Below, one piece after another: positions 34,554 to 44,185 of a stretch of DNA of 64,000 nucleotides. Numbering within the stretch: the stretch's first letter is position 1; each line of letters begins with the position of its first letter. The notes below the pieces were generated by a model. It was not told the origin of the DNA, ran no database searches, and saw only the letters and a program-made list of their open reading frames with translations. Where the stretch lies: NCBI RefSeq assembly GCF_003172915.1, contig NZ_QGKU01000003.1:62001-126000 (forward strand), read 5' to 3'. This DNA comes from Meridianimarinicoccus roseus. Its GTDB lineage: Bacteria > Pseudomonadota > Alphaproteobacteria > Rhodobacterales > Rhodobacteraceae. The position numbers were made by a program, and so were the translations under genes.

Positions 34554-36290
34554 ATGCCCAGGGACTTCACCGATGACGCCTTGCGCGTCGCGGCGGGACA
34601 GTATTCGTATTCGCACATGGTGCATCCTGCTCGGGATGCCTGTGCGATCCGCCGTCCCGACGAAGCCTTGCTGGCGTCGCGCGGCGCCGTCGCCGTTGTT
34701 GCAACGTGCCGCGGTGCGGCTTGCGCCGAGGAGTCTGGGGCCGGCCTGGACGCGGCGGGCGAAGGGCGCGCAGCTTCCGACGCCGCGACCATGTTCCTTG
34801 CCGCCTACTACGCGACACCGGTTTCCGTGTCGGTTCCGGCAGCGGCGCGCAGCGCCATCGAAATGGTGCGGGACAGGCTGGCGACGCAGCACCGCGCGAT
34901 GTCGGCAGGATGTCGCGCACCGCATCTCGGTGTCATGATGATCGCCGGAGCGACCGCGCATGTGCTGACCTGCGGCATCTGCCAGGTGTACCGCCTGACT
35001 GCGCAGGGCCAGCTCGAGCCGCTCACTGGTCATGTCGATGCGGAAACCGGGCTTCCGCTCTCCTCTATGCCCTCCGCGACGGGTGTGATCGGACAGCGGC
35101 GCACTAGCGTAGCGCCCAATGACATTTTCGTGCTGACCTCGCGTCCGGTCGACCACTGGATCGACGGTGAGACCGTCAACGAGGAGGTGCAAAAGGGCAG
35201 CCTGAACTCCGCCGCGCGTGCGCTTGCACTTCGGGCCGAGACCGCCGGCCTTGTCGGTCCGCTTGCGATCCAGATCGTGCGCATAGACGCGTTGTCCGCG
35301 TCGGACCCGGCGAGCATGTTCGATCTTGCGGCGCTGCCGGTGCCCGTGCTGCCCGGCGAAGGTGCGCTGCTGGATGGTTTCCGGATCCTGCGCAGGCTGC
35401 ACGCATCGGCCTATGCGCATGTCTTTCTCGCCGCTGCGCCGGACGGGCGCAGGGTCGCGCTGAAACTGCCCGGACCCGAGACGGCGGCTACGCCCGCGCG
35501 GCTGCGGCGCTTTGCGTTGGAAGCGTGGGTCACGCGGCGGGTCGATAGCCCGCACGTGCTGCGTGGGCTTCACATGCGCCAACGCCAAGAGCAACTTTAC
35601 ATCGCGACGAACTACCTCTCAGGACCGACCCTGCGCGGTTGGATGGACGAGCATCGGGCGCCCGACCCGGAGCAGGTGGTGAGAATCGTTTCGCAGATCG
35701 CCGTCGGTTTGCGGGCCCTGCACCGGCGCGACCTGCTGCATCGCGATCTGCGACCGGAAAACGTGATGTTCGACACAGACGGAACGGTCCGGATCATCGG
35801 ATTTGGCGCCGCTGCCGTGCCCGGCGCAGACGCGACAGCACCGCTATGGCGTGGCCCGGTTCCAGGGGCGCTGGCGTATGCCGCCCCCGAGGTTCTGGCT
35901 GGCCGTCTGGTCAGTTGGCGAACCGACCAGTACGCGCTTGCGACGATCGCCTACGAGATGTTCACCGGCCATCTGCCCTACGGACCTGAATCGGCTATGA
36001 TCGCCTCAGCCCGCGCCCGCCGAAGGCTGACCTACCGACCCGCGCGGGCCCAAGTCGGACAGGTGCCGGACTGGATCGACGCGGCCCTGCGCCGCGCGAC
36101 CCACCCGGACCCGGCGCGCCGCTATGACCGGCTTTCGCATTTCCTGGCCGATCTGCAACATCCCGCCCAGGATTGGACCCCGGCGCGCGGGCTGCCATTG
36201 TCGCAACGCAATCCGCTTGCATTCTGGCAGGGCCTTGCGGCGGTACTTGCCACGGTCTGCGCTGTGCTGTTTGCTCGGATGGGCGGCTAG
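34554..36290 (+). CDS. PP2C phosphatase-Ser/Thr kinase fusion with degenerate active sites, tail-anchored
   Basis: A 578-residue protein: PP2C-like residues 1-250, kinase-like 275-540, one membrane helix 556-574 at the extreme C-terminus. It belongs to the bifunctional type often found beside nas/nir genes. The kinase half keeps VALK (Lys304), a Glu (323) and HRDLRPEN (396-403), but the DFG Asp is Gly (GFG, 416-418). The PP2C half has lost its metal ligands: the usual GDSR is GICQ (141-144) and the TDG box is SRP (196-198); the N-terminal acidic boxes are also missing. GGAG six bases before ATG 34554 fixes the start. It ends overlapping cysG tail to tail. Confidence 0.82.
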   Translation: MPRDFTDDALRVAAGQYSYSHMVHPARDACAIRRPDEALLASRGAVAVVATCRGAACAEESGAGLDAAGEGRAASDAATMFLAAYYATPVSVSVPAAARSAIEMVRDRLATQHRAMSAGCRAPHLGVMMIAGATAHVLTCGICQVYRLTAQGQLEPLTGHVDAETGLPLSSMPSATGVIGQRRTSVAPNDIFVLTSRPVDHWIDGETVNEEVQKGSLNSAARALALRAETAGLVGPLAIQIVRIDALSASDPASMFDLAALPVPVLPGEGALLDGFRILRRLHASAYAHVFLAAAPDGRRVALKLPGPETAATPARLRRFALEAWVTRRVDSPHVLRGLHMRQRQEQLYIATNYLSGPTLRGWMDEHRAPDPEQVVRIVSQIAVGLRALHRRDLLHRDLRPENVMFDTDGTVRIIGFGAAAVPGADATAPLWRGPVPGALAYAAPEVLAGRLVSWRTDQYALATIAYEMFTGHLPYGPESAMIASARARRRLTYRPARAQVGQVPDWIDAALRRATHPDPARRYDRLSHFLADLQHPAQDWTPARGLPLSQRNPLAFWQGLAAVLATVCAVLFARMGG

Positions 36291-37759
36291 CCGCAGGCCC
36301 CCCGCCGCTGGGCGGTGCCGCCCGCTCGGAACTCTTCCGCAACCGTCTCCGTCTCTGACACAGCCACAACCGCGGCAAGCGGCGCCTCTGTCGCCGTTTC
36401 CCCGACACGAGGCCAAGTGACGAGGATCGTGGCGCAGCCAGTGACACCGTGGCGTGCCAGCAGATCCGGTAGCGTTGAGACCGGGCCGCGCAACGTCCGC
36501 GCACCGGGCTTGCTGACATCGACCGCGACGGTTACCGGCGTTTGAGGCGGCAGGCCGCGCGCCACCAGCCCGGATGCGATCCGCCCTGCCTGCGCCACGG
36601 CCATGTAGAAGGCCAACGATGTACCGGGGCCCGCGTGGCGCAGCGCATCGGGCAGCGGGTCGCCCGCCCGCGCCATGCCCGTGCTCAGCACCAGTGTGTC
36701 GCTTACTCCGCGTTCGGTCAGCGCCGTCCCCGCCGACGCCGCTGCCGCACAGGCAGCGGTGACGCCCGGAACCATTTCCACCGGGATGCCGGCGGTGCGG
36801 GCGGCGGCCAGCTCCTCGGCTGCGCGGCCGAACACGCCCGGATCGCCGGACTTAAGACGCACGACGCGACGGCCCTTGCGCGCCTCTGCCACGATCAGCG
36901 CATTGATCCGGTCCTGCGGCCAGGCATGGGCACCGACCTGCTTGCCGACGAAGACCCGTTCGGCATCGCGGCGGGCCAATTCCAGAACGTCGGCATCGAC
37001 CAGCCGGTCGTGGAAGATCACGTCGGCCTCCTGAAGCCGCGCGACGGCGCGCAGGGTCAGCAGGTCGGGCGCGCCCGGCCCCGCTCCGACCAGCGCGATG
37101 CTGCCCGTTTGCGGCGCGGCGTCCGGCACGCCGCCCGCCGTGATCGCGGACTTCACCAGTTGCGCTGCATCGCGCTGCGCGCCCCGGTCCCAGGCCTGGC
37201 GCGGCGCACCGCCGAACACCCAGGCCCAGAAGGCGCGGCGCTGTGCGCGCGGCACACGGCCCGCCACGGCGGCGCGCATCCGCCCGGCGAAGGCGGCGAG
37301 CCCGCCAAGGTCCGGGGCCAGCATCTGTTCGACTCCGGTCTTGATTTGTCGCGCCAGCACCGGGGCCGTGCCTTCGGTGCCGATGGCGACAACCACTGGG
37401 TCGCGGTCCACCAGCGACGGCGTGGTCAGGTCGCACAGGGCCGGCTGGTCCACCACATTGACCGGGCAGCCCACCGCGCGCGCCAGCGCATGAAGGCACG
37501 CATCGGTTCCCGGACAGCCCGTCGCCACGAAACCCATCGCCGCGCCGGCAAACAGGGCGGGCGTGACCGGTCCGTTGTGCCACGCCGCGCGCCCCGAGGC
37601 GACCAGCGCGGCGAGTTCCGCGTCGAGCGCGGGCGCGGCCAGCACCAGCGCTGCGTCTGTCTTGAGGATCAGTCGCGCCTTTTGGGCGGCCTGTTCGCCC
37701 CCGCCGGCAATCACCACGTGGCGGCCGGTGGTGCGGATGAACATCGGAAAGCTCTTCAT
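36287..37759 (-). CDS. cysG: Siroheme synthase (uroporphyrinogen III methyltransferase / dehydrogenase / ferrochelatase)
   Basis: A 490-residue CysG with an N-terminal NAD-dependent dehydrogenase/chelatase part (VVIAGGGEQAAQKARLIL) and a C-terminal tetrapyrrole methylase (ALVGAGPGAPDLLTLRAV, VFVGKQVG, VRLKSGDPGVFGRAAEEL, VPGVTAA). It makes siroheme for nitrite reductase NirB. The start at 37759 gives the family N-terminus (MKSFPMFIRTTGRHV). It is the last gene of the nas operon, 34 nt after the TrpD2-like gene. Confidence 0.93.
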   Translation of the reverse strand: MKSFPMFIRTTGRHVVIAGGGEQAAQKARLILKTDAALVLAAPALDAELAALVASGRAAWHNGPVTPALFAGAAMGFVATGCPGTDACLHALARAVGCPVNVVDQPALCDLTTPSLVDRDPVVVAIGTEGTAPVLARQIKTGVEQMLAPDLGGLAAFAGRMRAAVAGRVPRAQRRAFWAWVFGGAPRQAWDRGAQRDAAQLVKSAITAGGVPDAAPQTGSIALVGAGPGAPDLLTLRAVARLQEADVIFHDRLVDADVLELARRDAERVFVGKQVGAHAWPQDRINALIVAEARKGRRVVRLKSGDPGVFGRAAEELAAARTAGIPVEMVPGVTAACAAAASAGTALTERGVSDTLVLSTGMARAGDPLPDALRHAGPGTSLAFYMAVAQAGRIASGLVARGLPPQTPVTVAVDVSKPGARTLRGPVSTLPDLLARHGVTGCATILVTWPRVGETATEAPLAAVVAVSETETVAEEFRAGGTAQRRGACG

Positions 37760-37793
37760 GGCGGTCTCCTGCCGATTGGCTGTCTGGCGTGCG

Positions 37794-38777
37794 TCAGGCG
37801 GCACGACAACGGGGGCGATCGTCCCAAAGATCGCGCGCAGCGGCCCGCGGGTCGGCTACGCCGAGCGTATCGAGCGCAAGCGCCGCGGTGCCCACGATCA
37901 CCGCCTCGGCGAAAGGGTCGCGCAGGCAGCCCTGCCATAGCGCGCGCAGCATTTCCGGCGCGGGCGCAGCACTGCCGGCGCCGGGTGCGCCGTTCGACAG
38001 GCGCCGGGGCGGCATGTCCAGCAGCGGCGGCAGAACAGTTTCCCACGCCCCGCCGCCGCGCAGCCCGAAGACCGGCGCGGGCTTGCCTGGATGGCGTTCG
38101 AACTCGCCGCCGCCGCCCTTGATCACGCTCAGCGCCTGCCAGCCCAGGAGTGCGGCCGCATCCGCCTGAAGCAGCCGGTAGGACGGGTGAAAAACACCCT
38201 GTACGCTTGCAGCCGCGCCCGCGGGGTTCAGCATCCGGCACACGGTGTTGATGCAGGACCGCAGCCCCAGAACGCTGCGCAAGCCGAGCAGCGCGAAGAG
38301 TGGCGGGCAAAGCGTTTCAAGCGGCAGATAGACTGGTCGCCCCTCCGCCATCCGCGCCCGCGCAGCGGCAGCGTTTGGGGCGATGCCGATGCAGGCGGCG
38401 TGCAGTCCGGCGCGCACCGCGCCATCCGGCCCGTTCCAGCCATGCAGCAGCACGCGGTGCCCGGCCATCGCGACAAGCCGCGCCGAAAGCAGGAAAAGCG
38501 GCAGCCCCCGGGTCCGCCCCGCAGCATAGCACGGCCAGTCGAGATCGGCCTGCGGCAGCGTGGGCAACGCGCTGCGCGCGGCCTCGGCCAGCCCGGCGAT
38601 CTCGGGCGCGGTTTCGCCCTTCATGCGCAGCAGCATCAGCAGCGCGCCCACCGCCTCGGGCGCAGCGCCGGGTGCCAGCATCAGGCGCATCGCGTCCGCC
38701 GCCTCGTGCCGGTCCATCGACCGCGCGCGTCCGGGCCCGCGGCCCAGCGTGCGCACGTGATCCGCCAACGAGGTCAT
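37794..38777 (-). CDS. TrpD2/YbiB-like protein (anthranilate phosphoribosyltransferase fold)
   Basis: A 327-residue protein with the nucleoside phosphorylase/phosphoribosyltransferase fold seen in TrpD2/YbiB (ADAMRLMLAPGAAPEAVGALLMLLRMKGET at the N-terminal helical part, split here as ALLMLLRMKGET; later VLGLRSCINTVCRMLNP and VIKGGGGEFERHP). The PRPP-binding motif of true TrpD is not evident. YbiB-like proteins bind nucleic acid in vitro. It overlaps nasA by 4 nt, so it is coupled to nitrate reductase synthesis, but its role is unknown. Confidence 0.78.
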   Translation of the reverse strand: MTSLADHVRTLGRGPGRARSMDRHEAADAMRLMLAPGAAPEAVGALLMLLRMKGETAPEIAGLAEAARSALPTLPQADLDWPCYAAGRTRGLPLFLLSARLVAMAGHRVLLHGWNGPDGAVRAGLHAACIGIAPNAAAARARMAEGRPVYLPLETLCPPLFALLGLRSVLGLRSCINTVCRMLNPAGAAASVQGVFHPSYRLLQADAAALLGWQALSVIKGGGGEFERHPGKPAPVFGLRGGGAWETVLPPLLDMPPRRLSNGAPGAGSAAPAPEMLRALWQGCLRDPFAEAVIVGTAALALDTLGVADPRAAARDLWDDRPRCRAA

Positions 38778-41413
38778 TGCGCAGCTTCAGGCGCGCGGGC
38801 CATTGCCAGCAGCGCCGCGATCTCGGACCGGCACGAGCCGCAATTGGTGCCCGCCCGCAGCGCCGCGCCCACCGAGTCCACACTGGAAAGTCCATCCGAA
38901 GCGATCGCACCGAGGATGGTATTCACCCCGACCGAGAAACAGGCGCACAGCACCGGTCCGGGGTCGGGCTGGTCGCCTGGACGCAGTCCGCTCAGCGCGT
39001 TCTGTGCTGCGCTTCCCGGAAGCCCGGCAAGGTAGTCGCGCATCACAGCGACCGGGCTTGCCGCCACGAACAACGCCGCGCGCAATCGTCCGTCGTTACG
39101 GAAGGCAAGGCGGGCGATCCCGCGAGCCTCGTCCCGGACCATCTGCACTTCGGCATCGGGCAGGCGGAACAGCGCGCGGGCGGTGCCTTCCCAGTCATCG
39201 ACCGGGTCGAGCCCGGCCAGTTCCGCGCGGCACCCCCGAGCGGTGCGGGCCAGCGCCCAGTAGTCGGATTGCGGGTACAGCGCCCCGTCGCTCACGGCGA
39301 ACCCGTACCATGCGGCCGGAAACCGCGACAGAGCGACCACGGCGGCCTTGCTCTCGGGCTGGCCCGACACTGGGTCGGTGACGGCGGCGACCAGCGCGTC
39401 GATCCGCGCGCTTGGCGCGGTCTCGCCGGTCCAGTGCATCGGCGCGAAGACCTGCCCGCGCGCAACGCTGTCGGTAATCCGGGCGCGCAGGATCGCCTGC
39501 CCGTCCCGCGACGTCACGCGCACGAGGTCGGCGCGCCCGATCCCAAGATCGGCCGCGTCCGCCGGGTGCAGGTCCAGAAAGGGCTCGGCCAGGTGCGCAG
39601 ACAGGCGCGGTGAAAGCCCTGTGCGGGTCATCGTGTGCCACTGGTCGCGCACGCGCCCCGTATTCAACCGGAACGGATAGCGCGGACCGGTGCGCGCGGC
39701 GGGCGGGCGGTGGTGCAGCGGCAGCATCCGCGCCTTGCCGCCGTCGTGGAAGAAACCGCCCTGCGCAAAGAACCGCCCGCCCTTCGCCGCCGCGGCGTTG
39801 TCGGACACCGGCCAGCGGGTCGGCGGCAGCGCGTCATATGCAACATCGCCCAGATCGCGCAGTGCGGAGATGTCGAAGTCCCGACCCAGCTTCGCGGCGA
39901 TGCCCGACAGTGCGGCGTGTTCGCGAAAGATCTCTGCCGGGGACTCGTAGTCGAAGGCGTCGGACCAGCCCATGCGCTGCCCGACCTGCGCGAGGATCTG
40001 CCAGTCGGGGCGCGCCTGCCCCGGGGCAGGCAGCACTGCGCGCTGGCGCGAAATCGTGCGGTCAGAATTCGTGACAGTGCCGTCCTTCTCGGCCCAGGCG
40101 GTGGCCGGCAGCAGCACGTCCGCCAGCCGCGCGGTGTCGGTCGCGGCGGTAATGTCGCTGACGACGGTGAAATCGCAGCGCGCGATGGCGCCGCGCACCG
40201 CGTCCGCGTCGGGCATGCTGACCGCCGGATTGGTGTGAATGATCCACAGTGCCTTGATCCTGCCCGCCGCGACGGCGCGGAACATTTCCACCGCCTTCAG
40301 TCCCGGGGCCTGCGGCATGGCGGGCGCGGCCCAGAACGCCTGCACAGCCGCGCGGTGATCGGCGCGTTCGATGTCGAGATGGCAGGCCAGCATGTTGGCA
40401 AGGCCGCCAACCTCTCGCCCGCCCATGGCATTGGGCTGCCCGGTTACCGAGAATGGCCCGCAGCCCGGCGTGCCAATGCGGCCCGCGGCAAGGTGGCAGT
40501 TCAGGATCGCGTTCACCTTGTCCGACCCGGAGGAAGACTGGTTCACGCCCTGGCTGAAGACAGTGACGACTTTCGCGGTCCCGATCCACAGCGCGCAAAA
40601 GTGGGTGATGTCCGCCTCAAGCAGCCCGGTCGCCGCACCGCTTTCGTCGCGCGCGGCGGCCATTGCGGCATCGAACCCATCCACGTGGCGCAGGAAATCC
40701 GCATCGATCGCGCCGGCGTCCTGGATCGCCGTCAAAAGCCGGTTGAACAGCGCCACATCGCTGCCCGGCATCAGCGGCAGATGCAGGTCGGCGGCTTCGC
40801 AACTGGCGGTGCGACGCGGGTCCACCACGACGATCCGGGTGCCGCGCGCCTTGCGTGCCGCCAGCACCCGCTGGTAGAGAACCGGGTGACACCACGCCAT
40901 GTTGGACCCGACGAGAACGACGAGGTCGGCATCGTCCAGATCCTCATAGGTGCCGGGCACGGTGTCGGTGCCGAAGGCGCGGCGATGGCCCGCCACGGTA
41001 GAGGCCATGCAAAGCCGGGAATTTGTGTCTATATTGGCCGACCCGATGAAGCCCTTCATCAGCTTGTTTGCGACGTAGTAATCTTCGGTCAATAGTTGGC
41101 CCGAAACGTAGAAGGCGGCAGCGTCCGGCCCGTGTTCGGCTATCACCGCGCTGAACCGGTCCGCCACCTGTTGCAGCGCGCTGTCCCAGTCCGTCTCCAA
41201 CCCGTCCACGCGCGGGGCGAGCAGCCGACCCTCCAGCCCGACGGTTTCGCCAAGCGCCGAGCCCTTGGAACACAACCGCCCGAAATTCGCCGGGTGGTCC
41301 GGGTCGCCCCGCACCGCGAGCCCACCCCGCCCGTCCGGGCGCAGCAGAACCCCGCAGCCAACGCCGCAATAGGGGCAGGTGGACCGGGTTTCGGGCAGGC
41401 CCGCGCCGTCCAT
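38774..41413 (-). CDS. nasA: Assimilatory nitrate reductase catalytic subunit
   Basis: An 879-residue molybdopterin enzyme. TCPYCGVGCGVLL and GRLCSKGSAL near the N-terminus bind a [4Fe-4S] cluster; the Mo-bisMGD domains follow (NQSSSGSDKVNAILN, NAMGGREVGG, WHTMTRTGLSPRL). A BFD-like [2Fe-2S] domain ends the protein (CACFSVGVN ... GTNCGSC). It reduces nitrate to nitrite in the cytoplasm. The first base of its ATG is shared with the last of the nirD stop (TGATG). Confidence 0.95.
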   Translation of the reverse strand: MDGAGLPETRSTCPYCGVGCGVLLRPDGRGGLAVRGDPDHPANFGRLCSKGSALGETVGLEGRLLAPRVDGLETDWDSALQQVADRFSAVIAEHGPDAAAFYVSGQLLTEDYYVANKLMKGFIGSANIDTNSRLCMASTVAGHRRAFGTDTVPGTYEDLDDADLVVLVGSNMAWCHPVLYQRVLAARKARGTRIVVVDPRRTASCEAADLHLPLMPGSDVALFNRLLTAIQDAGAIDADFLRHVDGFDAAMAAARDESGAATGLLEADITHFCALWIGTAKVVTVFSQGVNQSSSGSDKVNAILNCHLAAGRIGTPGCGPFSVTGQPNAMGGREVGGLANMLACHLDIERADHRAAVQAFWAAPAMPQAPGLKAVEMFRAVAAGRIKALWIIHTNPAVSMPDADAVRGAIARCDFTVVSDITAATDTARLADVLLPATAWAEKDGTVTNSDRTISRQRAVLPAPGQARPDWQILAQVGQRMGWSDAFDYESPAEIFREHAALSGIAAKLGRDFDISALRDLGDVAYDALPPTRWPVSDNAAAAKGGRFFAQGGFFHDGGKARMLPLHHRPPAARTGPRYPFRLNTGRVRDQWHTMTRTGLSPRLSAHLAEPFLDLHPADAADLGIGRADLVRVTSRDGQAILRARITDSVARGQVFAPMHWTGETAPSARIDALVAAVTDPVSGQPESKAAVVALSRFPAAWYGFAVSDGALYPQSDYWALARTARGCRAELAGLDPVDDWEGTARALFRLPDAEVQMVRDEARGIARLAFRNDGRLRAALFVAASPVAVMRDYLAGLPGSAAQNALSGLRPGDQPDPGPVLCACFSVGVNTILGAIASDGLSSVDSVGAALRAGTNCGSCRSEIAALLAMARAPEAAQ

Positions 41414-41748
41414 CAGGCCGCGCTCCGTTTCCCGAGCGCGTCCGCATCGATCAGGATGCGCCCCGCCACATCAAGCCTCACCGGGTAGGTCGCGATCCTC
41501 CCCTCGTCCGCGCCCATTGCCTCGCCGGTTTCCAGCGAGAATACCCAGTTGTGAAGCGGGCAAGTCACCTTGCGGCCATGCACGATCCCTTCGGACAGGG
41601 GGCCGCCTTTGTGCGGGCAGGCGTTGGACGTGGCGAAAACCTCCGCCTCGGCGGTGCGGAACAGGCCGACGCAGCCCAGCCGTGTGCGCACGAGCCGGGC
41701 GCCGCGCAGCGGAATGTCGTCGATATGTCCGATGTCGAGCCAGCTCAT
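41413..41748 (-). CDS. nirD: Nitrite reductase small subunit (Rieske-type)
   Basis: A 111-residue Rieske ferredoxin-like subunit starting MSWLDIGHIDDIPLRGA. It keeps CPHKGGPLSEG and CPLHNWVF, the two Rieske Cys/His boxes. The start at 41748 overlaps the nirB stop by 4 nt; an in-frame extension far upstream lies inside nirB. It pairs with NirB in NADH-dependent nitrite reduction to ammonium. Confidence 0.94.
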   Translation of the reverse strand: MSWLDIGHIDDIPLRGARLVRTRLGCVGLFRTAEAEVFATSNACPHKGGPLSEGIVHGRKVTCPLHNWVFSLETGEAMGADEGRIATYPVRLDVAGRILIDADALGKRSAA

Positions 41749-44180
41749 TCCGCGGCCTCCAGTGTGAGATCGGCCAGCGGGGCGAACCGCGGAGCATCGG
41801 CGGCGTGTTCGGCCCAAGGGTCTTTGCGATAGACGGTTTGTGAAACTTCGAACCTGGCCACGAGCGCGCGGCGATTGTCCGCATCCGCGACGACATGGTT
41901 TTTGACCCAGTCCAGCCCGACCTTGGCCACCCATTTGTAGGGCCGATCCAGATACTTGGCATTCTCGCGGTAGAGTTGAATAAAGGCGACGGTCATCTCG
42001 ATCGCCTCTGCCTCGGTCGCCACATCCGCCAACCGCTCGGTTTCCTTTAAGTCCATGCCCGCCGCGCCCGCGACACCGACCTGATAGCCGCTGTCCACAC
42101 AGACGATGCCCACGTCCTTGCAGGTCGCCTCTGCGCAATTGCGCGGGCAGCCCGACACCGCCAGCTTGACCTTGTGCGGCGTCCACGACCCCCACAGGAT
42201 CTGCTCCAGTTTGATCCCTAGTCCGGTGCTGTCCTGCGTGCCGAAACGGCAATGGTCGGTTCCGACGCAGGTCTTAACAGTCCGCAGACCTTTGGAATAT
42301 GCATGGCCCGAGACCAGCCCCGCCCGGTTCAGATCGGCCCATATGTGCGGCAGATCCTCACCCTTGACGCCCAGCAGGTCGATCCGCTGCCCTCCTGTCA
42401 CCTTCACCGTAGGCACATCGTATTTCTCGGCCGCGTCGGCGATCGCGCGCAACTCGGCCGCGTTGGTGATCCCACCCCACATGCGCGGCACGACCGAGAA
42501 CGTGCCGTCCTTCTGGATGTTGGCGTGCTTGCGTTCGTTCACGAAACGGCTTTGCGGATCATCCCGGTATTCCACCGGCCAGTCGGCCAGCAGGTAGAAG
42601 TTGATCGCCGGGCGGCAAACGTGGCAGCCGTTTGGCGTGGACCAGCCAAGTTCCTGCCAGACGGCGGGCTGGCTTTTCAGCTCCTGCGCCTTGATCAGGC
42701 GGCGCACGTCTTCGTGGGTCAGCCCTGTGCAGCCGCACACAGGTTGCGCGGCGGGCGCGGCATAGTCGTCACCCAGCGTGACCTGAAGCAGCTGTTCTAC
42801 AAGCCCGGTGCAGGTGCCGCAGGACGCGCTGGCCTTGGTCGCAGCGCGCACAGCGCCCAGATCAGCAGCGCCGCCATCGATCGCCTGCACGATGGTGCTC
42901 TTGCAAACGCCGTTGCAGCCACAGATTTCCGCCTCAGGCGGCAAGGCTGCAACGGCTGACAGAGGGTCCGCGGAGGCGCCCCCTTGGAACGCCGGACCGA
43001 AGATCAGTGTCTCTCGCATCTCGTCGATCTCGGTGCCGTCGCGGATCAGACCGAAGAACCAGTTGCCGTCCGCCGTGTCGCCATACATCACCGCGCCAAC
43101 CAGCCGGTCGCCTTCGATCACCAAGCGCTTATAGACGCCGCGTGCTGGGTCGCGGAAAACGATATCCTCCCGGCCCGGTCCGTCAGCGAAATCCCCGGCG
43201 CTGAAAAGATCACATCCGGTGACCTTCAGCTTGGTCGCGGTGTCGCGGACGGTAAAGGCGTCGGGCCTGTCCAGAAGGCCATGCGCAACAACCTTCGCCT
43301 GATCGTAGAGCGGCGCGACCAGCCCGAAGAGATGCCCGTCGAATTCCACGCATTCGCCCACGGCGAAGACGTCGGGGTCCGAAAGGCTTTGCATCTGGGC
43401 GTTGACCGCGATGCCGCGCACGACCTCAAGCCCGGCATCGTTGGCCAGCCGCGTTTCGGGCCGAATGCCCACCGCCATGACCACCAGATCCGCCTCGAGC
43501 GCGGTGTCGTCGGCCAGCAAGACGCCTTCGACCCGGTTGGCGCCAAGGATTGCGGTGGTGGAGGCGCCTGTTAGCACCGTGATTCCGCGCTTTTCAAGGT
43601 CGCGGCGCAGCAGATACCCTGCCGCCTCGTCCAGTTGCCGCTCCATCAGGTGACCCATAAGGTGCACGACGGTCACGTCCATGCCGCGCTCGGCCAGTCC
43701 GGCTGCGGCTTCGAGGCCCAGCAGGCCGCCGCCGATCACGACCGCCTTGCGCCCCGGCCGCGCCGCAGCGATCATCGCGTTCGTGTCATCGAGATCGCGA
43801 TAGGTGATCACGCCCTCAAGGTCGCGCCCATCCACTGGGATGATGAAGGGCGCCGAGCCGGTTGCGATCAGCAGTTTGTCATAAGGCACGTCGCCCTTGG
43901 CGCCATGCACGATCTTCCGGGTCCGGTCGATCCGCGTCACCGTCTCGCCAAAGCGGCAGGTTATGGCGTGCTCCGCGTAGAACGCATCGTCATGGGTGAC
44001 GATGTCGTCATAGGTTTTCTCACCGGACAGCACGGGAGAGAGCATGATGCGGTTGTAGTTTCCGCGCGGCTCGGCGTTGAAAAGCGTAATGTCGTAGGCA
44101 GCCGGGTCCAGTGCCGCCAGATGTTCGATAACGCGGCCCGACGCCATGCCCGCGCCGATGATGACGAGTTTCTGAGTCAT
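41745..44180 (-). CDS. nirB: NADH-dependent nitrite reductase large subunit
   Basis: An 811-residue protein: N-terminal FAD/NAD domain (LVIIGAGMASGRVIEHL), two BFD-like [2Fe-2S] segments (CGCNGVCKSTI, VCGCTGLTHEDV), and a C-terminal sulfite/nitrite reductase hemoprotein part with siroheme/[4Fe-4S] ligands in TCVGTDHCRFG and SGCPRNCAEA. ATG 44180 is preferred; GTG 44189 is in frame and overlaps the upstream ATPase stop. Reduces nitrite to ammonium with electrons from NADH. Confidence 0.95.
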   Translation of the reverse strand: MTQKLVIIGAGMASGRVIEHLAALDPAAYDITLFNAEPRGNYNRIMLSPVLSGEKTYDDIVTHDDAFYAEHAITCRFGETVTRIDRTRKIVHGAKGDVPYDKLLIATGSAPFIIPVDGRDLEGVITYRDLDDTNAMIAAARPGRKAVVIGGGLLGLEAAAGLAERGMDVTVVHLMGHLMERQLDEAAGYLLRRDLEKRGITVLTGASTTAILGANRVEGVLLADDTALEADLVVMAVGIRPETRLANDAGLEVVRGIAVNAQMQSLSDPDVFAVGECVEFDGHLFGLVAPLYDQAKVVAHGLLDRPDAFTVRDTATKLKVTGCDLFSAGDFADGPGREDIVFRDPARGVYKRLVIEGDRLVGAVMYGDTADGNWFFGLIRDGTEIDEMRETLIFGPAFQGGASADPLSAVAALPPEAEICGCNGVCKSTIVQAIDGGAADLGAVRAATKASASCGTCTGLVEQLLQVTLGDDYAAPAAQPVCGCTGLTHEDVRRLIKAQELKSQPAVWQELGWSTPNGCHVCRPAINFYLLADWPVEYRDDPQSRFVNERKHANIQKDGTFSVVPRMWGGITNAAELRAIADAAEKYDVPTVKVTGGQRIDLLGVKGEDLPHIWADLNRAGLVSGHAYSKGLRTVKTCVGTDHCRFGTQDSTGLGIKLEQILWGSWTPHKVKLAVSGCPRNCAEATCKDVGIVCVDSGYQVGVAGAAGMDLKETERLADVATEAEAIEMTVAFIQLYRENAKYLDRPYKWVAKVGLDWVKNHVVADADNRRALVARFEVSQTVYRKDPWAEHAADAPRFAPLADLTLEAAE

Positions 44181-44185
44181 TCGGG

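Noticed and set aside
39635-41095. Long plus-strand open frame opposite nasA
   Set aside because: Antisense to nasA, low-complexity Arg/Gly-rich product without domain features.
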